Shown: piece after piece, positions 25,290 to 35,300 of the stretch
Position numbering within the stretch: position 1 is the first letter of the stretch
How the letters are laid out: every line of letters begins with the position of its first letter
Assembly (NCBI GenBank): GCA_907163375.1
Contig: CAJQUW010005303.1
Span: 124,001-188,000 of the forward strand
Length of the DNA stretch: 64,000 nucleotides
Reading direction: 5' to 3'
From: Prostheceraeus crozeri
Taxonomy: Eukaryota; Platyhelminthes; Polycladida; Euryleptidae
The notes under the pieces: generated by a model
Databases searched by the model: none
What the model was told of the DNA's origin: nothing
Seen by the model: only the letters and a program-made list of their open reading frames with translations
Position numbers and translations under genes: made by a program

Positions 25290-26960
25290 GAATATTGTAA
25301 TTGAATCATTTAGATTTAAATTACGCACTGGAGTTCTTCAAGGAGACACACTAGCATCATTCTTTTTTGTTGTTGTCTTGGATTTTGTTATCAACCGCAC
25401 GAACGCAAATACGCATGAACTTTGGTATAGTGACCCACGAAGACGGCAACATACCCAAACTCGCAGACCTAGACTTCGCCGACGACATTGCCCAGTACTC
25501 CAGCAGCTATCCGCCACATCGAAGCCTTGAAAGAGGAAGCATCCAAGATTGGCCTCAAGATCAACTATGCGAAGACCAAAGCGAAAGCCATTAACATCAG
25601 TGACGCAGAAGATCACCTGGAAGCCAGGAGCAATAAAATAGAACTCGTTGACGACTTTAAGTATCTCGGTTCGACAATTTCATCAAGCAACACCGACTTC
25701 TTGCAACGTAGAGCCATAGCCTGAAGTAACTTTATGAGACTTTCAAATGTATGGAAATCAAACGACATTCCACTGCAACTCAAACTTCGATTCCCTATTC
25801 TTTTCAATCAGGGATGCGGAATCGGAGTCGTAGTCCCGGAGTCCTATCATTTTTGCTGGAGTCGGAGTCCTATCAAATGATATAATTAGACCCGAAATAT
25901 AATACAAACAAATAGTTTATCCTCGTGCATAGCTGTCACTGTCTTGATGTCAACTTTCTCCGTCAAACAAAAGTACAGAGACACTGCTGCATGCAAAGCT
26001 TCTAATAGTTGAGGGAATGAACCGTGAAAGTGAAAAAAAGATTGTCTTTTCACTCGGCGATTTAGTAGAGAAAGTAAGCCTTCCTAGCTTCTATACGCCT
26101 CGCACCAATGGTCACGTCAGAGACAAAAAGTAAATACTAGTTTGTTAAGAGAACATTGCCTCTTACCCTCTCATTAATCGTGTGTGATCTCTCCTCCAAA
26201 GTGCATATTAAAATCGAAAGTGCACTCATATTTTTTGGAGAAGGATGGGGGATTTTCCTGCCTGAGAAACTGGAGAAAAAACGTGTGAAGCACACATCAA
26301 CAAGATGGGAGGAGCCGAGTCGCATGCATCCAACTTAAAGCGACACTTGATAAACTTTCATCGAAAATGATTGATAATTGATACAGCAATGATCACTAAA
26401 GATAGGTTTAGGTAAGCCTACAGTGATCTATGATGTAGGTTACCAGTTTTTTTAAAAAAAGTTAGGCTATACTGTATATGTGCGTGCCACCCGGAGTCGG
26501 AGTCCTATCAAAATGATAGGACTCCGCATCCCTGATCTCAATGCCGCTGTATGGGGCAGAATTATGGATGATCACAAAAACTCTGTCCGACAAAATCAAT
26601 GCGTTTGGAACCAGTTGCTATCGGATCTTGCTTGGCATCAAGAGGATTGACCGCGTGCGAAACACCATCGGCCTCCAAACAGTGAACCGTTCAGTTTTGA
26701 TCAACACCCTCTACCGCAAACAACTCAGGGCGCTCGGACACTGGATGCGCAAAGAAGCCTCAATCGCTGCGCTGCGCTCTTTACACACCTTCACAATGGC
26801 GAAATCGGAGGGGACGGCCAAGATTATCACACGTCCGATACATGGAGAGGCTGACGGGCCTGACAGTGGACGAATTCGTGTCGAGGGCGGCAGACTGGGA
26901 TGGTTAGCGCTCAAATGTGGTCGGGAGGTATGACTCATGTCCTCCCGATTAAGTGAGTAA
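25290..26960 (+). pseudogene. LINE reverse transcriptase, 5'-truncated and split by a hAT element
   Basis: The left part shows KLRTGVLQGDTLASFFF, then a frame with LADLDFADDIAQYSS (the FADD catalytic box), then ASKIGLKINYAKTKA and DDFKYLGSTISS. The right part, from 26,541, shows MPLYGAELWMITKTL, RNTIGLQTVNRSVLIN and QLRALGHWMRKEAS, the normal downstream order of a non-LTR reverse transcriptase. Frames change at least twice, so it is dead. A 726-bp element (25,809-26,534) sits exactly between the fingers/palm part and the thumb part. The 3' end carries a TTAAGTGAGTAAGTAAA tail like the LINE near 5,820. The endonuclease and N-terminal part are missing. Confidence 0.88.
25809..26534 (+). mobile_element. 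hAT-type element carrying a BED zinc-finger fragment, copy 1
   Basis: The left end is CAGGGATGCGGAATCGGAGT and the right end is its inverse. CAGGG ends fit hAT, and the flanking octamers TTTTCAAT and ATCTCAAT match at 6 of 8 positions. A subterminal word GGAGTCGGAGTCCTATCA is repeated. Inside, 26,276-26,369 reads CEAHINKMGGAESHASNLKR followed by HLINFHRK. That is the Cys/His part of a BED-type zinc finger, the DNA-binding domain of hAT transposases. No catalytic domain is left, so the element is non-autonomous. It lies inside the LINE at 25,290-26,960 and is therefore younger. Confidence 0.85.
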
Positions 26961-27454
26961 GTAAAATTTGAATTAGAAAGATTGCCATTCTGAGAATGCC
27001 TTCTCACAAATCGAACAGAAAATATTATAAATAGACACATTTCAAGGCGTGTGAAAGGTTTATATTGATGCTCAGTAAAACAAAGACAAAATGTTCATAT
27101 TTCAAAACAATTAATATCTTAGAATTTTAAATGCGTAAAAATGCGACAATGAAATGGATGAAGTGCACAAATTTTGGGCATTTTGTACAAAGGACTGATA
27201 TGAAACGAACATTTTGGATGATACTGATCTTCACATGACTGCATTTTGAAATTGGACAGTACCGTAAAGTTTGCCACTTTAAGAAATGTACAAAATATGA
27301 GGGCTATCTATCTCTTCGGCATCATTAGAGTCTGCTGATGCGTCCTGAAAGGTCAGCAGATTCAGAAGAAAATCACTTGCAAGCACATAAGATTCAAGCA
27401 AAGACATTAGTAAAATGTAGTCAAGGATTGTTTAGAAAATCGCAAGTTTTGAGT
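26961..27454. other. Downstream flank of the minus-strand tetraspan gene
   Basis: AT-rich; it should hold the 3' untranslated region of the gene that ends at 27,455. I see no clear AATAAA on the minus strand close to the stop. Confidence 0.35.
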
Positions 27455-28294
27455 TCACAGATATATGGGCGAGGAAACTACCGGGGCATTGGGATATGAT
27501 TCCGAAGGAGTTCTACTGTGACCTTGATCGATGTAGGAAATGTTTGAAATGTCAGAAATGCTTGTAGCTCGCATCGCAGGCGTTGGGGAAAGTTTCAGTG
27601 TGTTGCCACCATCAACAGAATCATTGAAATCTCCGGACTTCAAAGCAGATTTCAGTTCATCCATTTCCATAGGATCATGATCCGGTCGCATATCCAAATG
27701 ACTGTTTTGAAACTCTCGAAAGATCAAAACGGAGAGAACTAGAGACAGAATGCCACCAATAATGCAGCAAGCAATAATCAAACCGCGTGTCAGTACGAAT
27801 ACGGAAACTCCCTTCTCAACGGCCAAACTAGGACTGATGTTGTTATAAGTCTGTGAAATTGATGATGAACAAAGACCCAAGCCGACGATGGAGGCTATTG
27901 CTGCCAGCACATTGGACGCAAATGTGATGGTCGGAAAATATGGGACTTCATAGAAATACGTAAGAGCTCCGAACGCAGATACCTGTAGCATGAAGAACCC
28001 ACTGAAAACACCAGGACCAAGCAGTGACGTAGATATCGGTGATGTAAGTCCGATTATTTCAAAAACAAAGCACAATGACCCGATCAAACATTGAGAGATC
28101 GGAATTTCTCTGGTTGGTTCCACATGAAGCTTTTTCAATTTTAGAAGGCGCAATTCCGAGGACTGTGTTTTCTCTTTGATCGTGATGTCTTCTGGTGGGG
28201 GATCTGGCGAGGTTGGTGAGGAGGAGGTGGAAATAATCATTCGTGTATTCATGGTGTGATCGCTCTCAAGTTTTTGTACATTCAGAGTGCACAT
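27455..28294 (-). CDS. Four-membrane-segment protein, CD20/MS4A-like in layout
   Basis: A single open exon of 279 codons. The frame extends a further 17 codons upstream, but without an ATG and with a TGA just beyond, so the ATG at 28,294 (purine at -3) is the best start. The N-terminal 60 residues are Ser/Pro-rich and hydrophilic. Four hydrophobic segments follow at about residues 64-84, 95-114, 122-141 and 164-192. The larger loop between segments 3 and 4 has a likely N-glycosylation site (NNIS). The C-terminal tail of about 85 residues is acidic, then Ser-rich, ending SSPIYL. This layout (4 segments, both ends cytosolic, small first loop) is that of MS4A/CD20 and related families, but no diagnostic motif settles it. 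It could be another tetraspan family. The lack of introns suggests a retrocopy or a naturally single-exon gene. It is the best-preserved complete gene in the window. Confidence 0.75.
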   Translation of the reverse strand: MCTLNVQKLESDHTMNTRMIISTSSSPTSPDPPPEDITIKEKTQSSELRLLKLKKLHVEPTREIPISQCLIGSLCFVFEIIGLTSPISTSLLGPGVFSGFFMLQVSAFGALTYFYEVPYFPTITFASNVLAAIASIVGLGLCSSSISQTYNNISPSLAVEKGVSVFVLTRGLIIACCIIGGILSLVLSVLIFREFQNSHLDMRPDHDPMEMDELKSALKSGDFNDSVDGGNTLKLSPTPAMRATSISDISNISYIDQGHSRTPSESYPNAPVVSSPIYL

Positions 28295-28532
28295 CGCGGA
28301 CAACACTCTGCTGCCTGATAGCCGACTGATGGAAGAATGAAGCAACTTTCACACACTGCACCATCCATACCTAAGTTTAGCAGTTTTAACATAAAGCTTG
28401 TTGTCTAAAATGCTATCGGCTCAGGCAGACACACAATTGTGGAAGCATTGCAGATGGTCGTGTCATTGTATAGATAAATAAGTATGTAGAAACACTGTCA
28501 GCAGTCCGTCGAATACAAAACGGCAATTTTAT

Positions 28533-28562
28533 TTGGTAGACAATAAGATTATTGTCTACCAA
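28533..28562. repeat. Perfect 14-bp inverted repeat (30-bp palindrome)
   Basis: Two arms of TTGGTAGACAATAA separated by GA pair perfectly. It lies about 240 bp upstream of the ATG of the minus-strand tetraspan gene. It could be a dimeric protein-binding site, a cruciform or the core of a tiny MITE. There is no evidence for function beyond symmetry and position. Confidence 0.6.
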
Positions 28563-29962
28563 GTCTGCGAATAGACGTAGGCTGTCAGTCTATTGTTTGC
28601 AGGTTTAATTCATTTGATGCTTCTGACTGTACATTTTTGTTTGCGCATGACAAATACACACCACAGATAGCGTCAATTAAATGAATGATAGAATGACGTA
28701 TTATTGCGAACATTAATTATCAGTAATCAGGTTTTGTTTGGTTTCAAATCAAAAACAGTCATTGTTCAAAATGGTCGTGAGGATAGAACTGTCTCAGAGA
28801 AAGCCTCAAAACTGGATTAAATTTACAAGCATTCTTAGCATGCTACAAATTGGCTCGAATGTCAGTGATAGCTTGAAAGTAGACCCATTTATAACTATCT
28901 CCACGAATAGTCGAAGGCTATTGATTTTCTGGTTTAATTTTTAGCTGAAACATAAGGGATAGATCTTGTTGAGAGCGCTCCTATTATTTCAATTTTATTT
29001 GTGGTTATAAATTTATCCGGACGGTCCCTATCACAGCAGTATAAATCCCCAAGGTGTTTGCACCAAAAGAAGTTCAGCTAGTTATTTCGACAATTTTAGA
29101 ATCTTTTGTAGAACGCCCCTGCCAAAAAAACACCCCGCCACTGCTGAATTTTAAAAATTGAGCGCTTATCCAATACAATTTATTTTTAGAACTTTACACA
29201 GGGGAGTGTGTAATAACATGTGCACCAACATTCTATCAAACAGGCTGAGCCCACGAAATTTCATGTGCCACATGAATAACTGTCAACCATGACGCGGTGA
29301 ATGCCACATGCACGTTTGTGGCGCATTTGAAATTGTACCAAAGTGATTCAGCTGTCCGGGTATGGTGTGATTTTGAAATTTTAAATTTCAAATGACTCCG
29401 CTTTCTAGACTCTGGAGGATGCATTTCTAAACAATCACACTTTCAGCACAATCTTTTCAAAATTTCTTCTAAAATTTCACTTCAAACGTTGCAGGAGAAT
29501 TTTTCTAATATCTCAGTTTTACAGAGGCCTAAGCGATGGCTTTCTACAACAGATCCCAATTTTTTTTCTGCAATTTTTCAAAGTAAAACATCGACATACA
29601 CTTTTAATTTTTATGTTTCTTTGATTTATTGGAGAATAAAATTATCGAAACAAATAATTCCTGAATATCTTCAGAAATGAATCTCCAATGATATAAAAAC
29701 GTAAATGATGACATTTGCAAGCTATGACCAAGCTATACATGTACGAGTATATAGTTGAAATAAATGGCGGTTCTCATTTTATACTGGAAAATCAATGTAG
29801 CTGTAATAGAAGTTCTGCTGTATCCTATTATCCACTGGATAATTACAAGCCTTTTCCAAGTACGCGAAGGCGTGTTGCTTGATATAAGATCTAGGCTTAT
29901 TTGAATGGAATTATCGTTCTACTTGTATTGGAGTAAAAGGGCGTCACGTCCATTTATATGCA
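28563..29962. other. No recognisable gene
   Basis: Upstream flank of the tetraspan gene, then AT-rich sequence. The short open frames here (28,738-28,944 and 29,489-29,680) show no motif. Confidence 0.35.
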
Positions 29963-29970
29963 GTGTAGAC

Positions 29971-30032
29971 CAGGCTTGCTGTGGGAGCGGGATTGGAATG
30001 GGACGAAGAAATCTCGTCCCACGGCAAGCCTG
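29971..30032. mobile_element. 62-bp micro-MITE, hAT-type, with perfect 8-bp TSD
   Basis: CAGGCTTGC at the left end and GCAAGCCTG at the right are perfect inverse ends. They are flanked by identical octamers GTGTAGAC at 29,963-29,970 and 30,033-30,040. The inverted pairing continues inward (GTGGGA with TCCCAC), and a second inner hairpin pairs GGGACGA with TCGTCCC around AGAAATC. An 8-bp duplication and a CAGG start fit the hAT superfamily. At 62 bp it is close to the minimum that could still carry two transposase-binding ends. The intact duplication suggests recent insertion. A GC-rich hairpin RNA is an alternative reading, but would not explain the direct octamers. Confidence 0.8.
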
Positions 30033-30205
30033 GTGTAGACCTAGTTAATTTACAGAATTTAACTTGAACTGTAAATTTGGGAGACTTAAGCCAAAATTAA
30101 TAACAAAGTGATTTTTACTCATTCGATTTGCGTATAGCCTACTCATATGTACCAAAATAGAGAGCTGATCATTAAAGCCGGACCACCTTAACTATATGAG
30201 TTAAC

Positions 30206-31005
30206 CATAGAGTAAGTATATTTCTCCTCCGCACTTTCGATTTTATTAAATGAACTCGAGTTGAATACAGTTGGGTATTGCTACCAAATGTAAGATATGC
30301 AAATTTTTGAAGTTTTGAAGAATTTACCACGGAATTGACTGATCATGATAGCAATATGAAAGGAATGCTTGTATTTTTACAGATCCTGCGTGTATGACGG
30401 CTTTGAAGAGGTAGTGTTTGTTAAATTACCAATTCGATGGGTTGCTACTTTCATGCTCAACTTCAAGAGTGCATTTTCTCAAGCGTGATCATATCACAAG
30501 GAACCTGCCACTGGTAGAGCAAAATAACTTAATAATAATGATTTCAATTAACTTTGAAAGAAATGACTCCACATCACTATTCAGATTCAAGAAATGAAAC
30601 ATAAATTTAGTGAATCATGAAATGACGCTGAAAATTGAATTAAAAACTTGAAATTTCAGCCAAGAAAGGACGAATAAGATTGCGACTTTTTCATCAAGAC
30701 TTCCATTATAATACGGTTCATGAAATCCCTTGATAATTAGCATAATTTTCGCGTTGTTAGGATGCTTAATTGCAAATATTCATTCCTTTTGATATCCAAC
30801 TTCTTTCACACTACTTATAAAGCATGCTTCATCTCGGTAGTATATAAATTTGTATAATGTAGCTTTTTATAAAAACTGCTCAAATAATTTTTTGCACAGC
30901 AGGAACATAATCTCGGCAAAAAACTGAATATCTTGACATAAAAATTTTCACTGTATGCAGATACTTTTTTCAGTCGACACTCTACCTATATATATTTACT
31001 CTATG
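30206..31005. mobile_element. DNA transposon with CATAGAGTAA ends (P- or hAT-like), copy 2
   Basis: An 800-bp relative of the element at 6,518-8,982, in the same orientation and without the mariner insertion. The ends are CATAGAGTAAG on the left and TTTACTCTATG on the right. Homology to copy 1 is continuous but clearly diverged, with many small indels. The flanking octamers GAGTTAAC and GTCGAAGC do not match, so this copy is old or its duplication is lost. No coding frame is supported. Confidence 0.82.
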
Positions 31006-31254
31006 GTCGAAGCTCAATCGAAACGAACCTGCATAAGCTGCAGGGTGCTAAATAGTAAGTGCATGTACGGCGTAAGCGAAGTACTGCACATCATGGGCAT
31101 CAAAAATCAATTGCAGCTTTATGGTCAAGTAATTAATCAATTTTAATTGCAGTAGGATTCAATCAATTAATTGCAATTATTTATCATCGCCTTTCGAAAA
31201 GATGAATATTCTTGATTTCGAATCTTTCAATCTGTTATTTAAGTTTAAAGAATT

Positions 31255-32490
31255 GGGCTTCTTAGAACTACATTATAAATAGAATAATTAAATATTGAAT
31301 TGCATCCTCAGTTGAAAAATGGAAACAGACTTGAATAGCTGCCATTTCATCCAATATCAGGAATCGTCGGCAGACATATTTCACATCTCTCAACATCGAC
31401 ACAGCTACCTAATTAAAGTTGCAGATACACGGGTTGATTTGAGATTTGCAATTAGCAAGTTGGTGAAATTTCGACGGGCATTCATTTCATTATCACTTTA
31501 AACGCACTACTGGCAAATCGCCTAACTTAGTGCGCCTGAAATAATAAATAATTGCTGCTTTTTGTAAATGCAATGTAAATAGAATTATTAAATATTGAGT
31601 TGCATCCTCAGTTGAAAATAGGAAACAGACCTGAATAACTGCAATTTCATCCAATATCACGAATCATCAGCATAGGCCTAGTTTACATTTCTCAACATTG
31701 ATACCTGTTGAAATTTCAGTAACTTGCTAATTGCAAATCTCAAATTTATCCGGGCATGGCTGCAACTTAGAAGGTAGTTCGGTCTACTTTTCAACCTTGC
31801 CTCAATGGCTACTCTATTGTATTCCTGTCATCTTGTCAATCAAAGCAATCTGGCATCCAACTCCGCATATTGTGCATATCAACTTTTTTTGCATTTTTTC
31901 TAATTTTTCCTGTCTGTGGAGAGCAAAATATGCGGAGTTAGATGCCAGATTGCTTTGAGCAAATTCAATTGAAATGAGTAAATCTCGATTTCAGTGGAAT
32001 CGCCGTTATGGAAATTTCTTTGTGCTGTCAGGAGGCTAGCAGCAACGTAAGCATCAACTTTTTGCATTTTTGACATAAAATTTACTTTTTTGGCATGTTA
32101 TGGTTCTCGAACAGAGTTTTCGGTGTCAGAGACAAATTTTTCGCTATGTTTTACATAAGTAAGCTCATTGTCGTCTTTGAGCAATTTTTTTAAGTTGCTG
32201 CTAACTTCAGCGACTTAAATGGGGAGTTGTGTCGATGTTGAGAAATGTAAACTAGGCCTACTAATGATTCCTGATATTGGATGAAATAGCAGTTGCTCAT
32301 GCCTGCCTCCATTTTTCAACTGAGGATGCAACTCAATATTTAATTATTCTATTTACAATGTATTTACAAAAATCAGCATTTATTAATTATTTCAGGCGCA
32401 CTAAGTTAAGCGATTTGCCAGTAGTGCGTTTATAATGATATTTAATGAAGGCCCGTCGAGACTTCACTAACTAGACCTACATTGTTGGAA
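31255..32490. repeat. Composite palindromic repeat with nested inverted and direct copies
   Basis: A unit containing GCATCCTCAGTTGAAAA and TTTCATCCAATATCA occurs directly at about 31,264-31,420 and 31,560-31,720 and inverted at about 32,225-32,390. An outer unit (AACGCACTACTGGCAAATCG at 31,501) recurs inverted, ending at 32,430, and the inverted homology extends outward to GCCCGTCGA on both sides. A third block (TTGCAATTAGCAAGTT near 31,447) recurs inverted near 31,725. This looks like a palindromic element that has inserted into or recombined with another copy of itself. Fragments of the family lie near 21,826 and 57,000. Confidence 0.75.
31841..31957. repeat. Strong stem-loop: 35-nt arms, 47-nt loop
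   Basis: Arms 31,841-31,875 and 31,923-31,957 are inverse copies with two differences. They share the core AATCTGGCATC and TCCGCATAT, around a T-rich loop. It lies in the middle of the composite palindromic repeat. As RNA it would form a pre-miRNA-like hairpin; as DNA it could be a tiny MITE. The sequence alone does not tell which. Confidence 0.6.
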
Positions 32491-32515
32491 GCCGCATATT
32501 ATTAACCCTTTGATG

Positions 32516-32738
32516 CATAAATTATTTTCAACATTAAAGTTCTTTAAAAAATAAAAAGTTTCTTCAAATGCAGTCTGCGGTAATCGTGCGGAGTCGGGAG
32601 AGGCACCATTAGAATCGCATTGATCTCTTTCTTTTGGTTACAAATTTTTGCCGCTTTGGGGTCAGCATTGCTGCGCAATGTTGACCCAAAAGATGTGAGT
32701 CAAAATGCCCTCAAGAGAGGACAATATGCATGCAAGGG
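32516..32738. mobile_element. piggyBac-type MITE (223 bp)
   Basis: A perfect TTAA flanks both sides (32,512-32,515 and 32,739-32,742). The ends are CCCTTTGATGCAT on the left and ATGCATGCAAGGG on the right, inverse with small changes. CCCTT ends and TTAA duplication are the signature of piggyBac elements. There is no room for a transposase, so it depended on one supplied elsewhere. Confidence 0.82.
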
Positions 32739-32742
32739 TTAA

Positions 32743-33229
32743 TTTGGATAGTGACTTTAGTATACCCATTGTATGATGCATATAACTATGTGAATATTGA
32801 TAAATTTTATTATTTATATTTTATAGTGATAATCATTTGTCGAAAAAAGTGACTAAATGAGCTGCAGCTGACTCAAAATTACTCTCCGCTTGTAGGTTGT
32901 ACACGTATATGAAGCACTTGAAGCAACTGAAAGACTGGTATCATGTACCTTTATGTTGCATGCTATACACGCATTAAAAGCTATATAAGCTCCACGTCAT
33001 CGTCATCGAATTCGTCAATTTGTGAAACGGGATGGCGCACCGCCACCAGCTCTGTCAATCCTATATTTCTTTTTCTTCTTGAGTCCTTTGAGACATTTCT
33101 GATTTTAGCTGATTCTCTTAATTATTTGTTTTTTCATTTTTCACTTTTTTCTAGCGAAGTCTTGTGTTGCATTTTAAATCTTGGTGTTTGCCTGTAAATA
33201 AATACAAAAAAGGTTCCCGATATTAACTT
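32743..33229. other. No recognisable feature
   Basis: AT-rich sequence between a MITE and a LINE fragment. It may include decayed upstream LINE sequence near 33,000-33,180. Confidence 0.35.
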
Positions 33230-33850
33230 TTCTGCTTCACCTTCGCAACGAGTCAGTGATTTCGAAACTGCTGGTTGTCTTAAGATTTTGGGACTAATTT
33301 TCAACAGCAATTTGAATTGGTAAGATCACTTTGCATATGTGTCATCAAATGTATCAAAACGCCTTTACATTTTACGTGTTCTGAAGCCGATGATAGACCA
33401 TAATCAGCTCATTCTTGTGTTTAACTCCATCAAACGTTGCATAATTGATTATGCGTCTCCTGTTTTCCCTAATCCAGGCATTGTCCAGGGCTCAAAAACG
33501 TGAGTTGCTGTGTAAAAGGACTTCTCGCATAATTCGTGGTGTTAATGTTAATATTTGTGATGATTGCTCTATGTTCCATACTGGTCAACGTCGGAAGGAA
33601 CTTTCCATGCGTCTGTTTCACCAAGCATTGAACAATTCGAATAATATCCTGCATCGACTCCTTCCTCCTTCATCGCAACGCATTAAAAGACTGATTCCTC
33701 CACACGTGAAAATGCGAAGACTAAGTGGATTTGCGTATCCTGCTCTACGTGCTGTTACAGACATTCGACTTGACTTTTTACTTCATTAACTTACATGTAT
33801 CTCTGTATGATGTACACGTTTGACTCTATCAATCTCCCCGATTTCCAATG
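33230..33850 (+). pseudogene. LINE reverse-transcriptase C-terminal fragment (CR1/Jockey-like)
   Basis: The first part reads GCLKILGLIFNSNLNW and YVSSNVSKRLYILRVLKPMI, the well-known thumb region of CR1/Jockey-type reverse transcriptases. The next frame (33,445-33,789) reads KRELLCKRTSRIIRGVN and RKELSMRLFHQALNNSNNIL, the domain that follows it. It ends with a short Leu/His-rich C-terminus and a T-rich tail near 33,890. At least one stop and one frame change separate the parts. It is 5'-truncated and inactive. Confidence 0.78.
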
Positions 33851-34559
33851 GAGAATTCTTGCATTATCTTTTTGTTTTCGAAATAAGCTTATTATTATTT
33901 TTATTTTTTTAGTAGTCACGATCTCACACGATGATGCTCGGTGTAATCATATCAGAATCTCGGAGTCCTACCAGGACTCAGGAAGATCAAGAGTGCGTCT
34001 AAGTATGTAGGCACTGCCAAGTATAGCAGCCTAGTAATTGAGGTACCGGTACTCGGTGTTGACCGGAGATTTCTGTCAAGTATGTGGCTAGCGCTTTTTT
34101 GTGTGGGCTCCTTAGGCTCCGAAAACTACTGGCACTACTTTCACATAAATCTTCCACAGTTTCTGGATTTCAATTTTCTGGTCTTGATACTTTGTGATCT
34201 TCTCTTGTTCTTTGATTCTTATGTTTCTATCCTCTGGTACCGCTATGTCAATTATGAATCCCATCTTTATTTGTGTCAACAACTGCGACACCTGGCCTCC
34301 AGCGGCGATTTTTGTCTCTTATTCCCAGGTAAGCACATAAACCTATTAAACTTGGAATCAATGGGCAAACGGCAGGTCCAACGGTTATGTAATTGTTCGC
34401 CTTTTATCACATCGTTTTGAAATGAGTAAGCATCTGTACACATGTGCCATTAAATGAAGTAAATACAAAGCATTCCAGGTCAACATTCATTTTTTCTTCA
34501 ATTCCATTCTTTTATCTTGCGTTAAAATGTCGTTAACATCTGAATGCCATTTTTCAGGG
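33851..34559. other. No recognisable feature
   Basis: A plus-strand frame of 112 codons (34,082-34,420) is Leu/Phe-rich but matches nothing recognisable. No RNA gene seen. Confidence 0.35.
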
Positions 34560-35300
34560 CCACTTTTTATCATAAGGGCAATAAGTTATTTTACAATTGA
34601 AAGAAAAGACAAATTATACAACCTCTCATCGGACATACTCGTCCTAGAAAATCTTTTAATTTTTTTGAGAGTAGAGAAGGATCTTTCACGACCATGACTA
34701 GACACGCTAAGCGTGGTAACCGAGTGTTTTGAGTAACATTTCAGTCTGTGGAAAAACATCAGAAAGTCAGATAAAGCCTTGATGCACTTACTTTCTGACC
34801 AACATACTCATTAGTTTTTTCATAAAACCTGCAATTCAGCGCAGTTTGTCTGGCAAAACATGTATCTAATTTTTATCGATAGGACAAAACAGATCATAAG
34901 GAAATTGTTTTGAATAAACTGGAAGCCCTTTGATATCAAGTAACTGAAATGGCTTCAGCTCTTCAATATCTTGAAACCGGTCATTTGAGGGATGAATAAA
35001 TTCTATCAATCGAGTTCATAAAAAGTACAAATAGACCATAAGAGTTCGCAACTTCACGAGTGATTGGTAAATCGATTGGCACATTATCCGAACAATCTAT
35101 CAATGATGTTGTTTCTCTTATGATATCTTGAAATGTTTCATCGGATCTTAGATCGCCAGTACTTCGTACACACGATTTCACGTGTAAGCAGCATTTCAAG
35201 ATATCGATCTGTCCAAAACTTTCTGACATGAATTGGATAAGACATCCATAATCAAAAACACCCGAGTCGATCGGTGAACGTGCTTCGCTCATACTGAAGA
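34560..35300 (-). pseudogene. hAT transposase remnant with C-terminal dimerisation motif
   Basis: On the minus strand, 34,730-34,600 reads RERSFSTLKKIKRFSRTSMS then DERLYNL, the conserved hAT C-terminal dimerisation motif ([A/V]ERSFSxLKRIK...RLxxL). Upstream on that strand, 35,292-34,981 is an open frame of 103 codons with Cys/Asp-rich helical character, compatible with the middle of such a transposase. Stops and frame changes lie between them. The N-terminal BED finger and catalytic Asp region are not recognisable here, so this is a partial dead copy. Confidence 0.7.
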
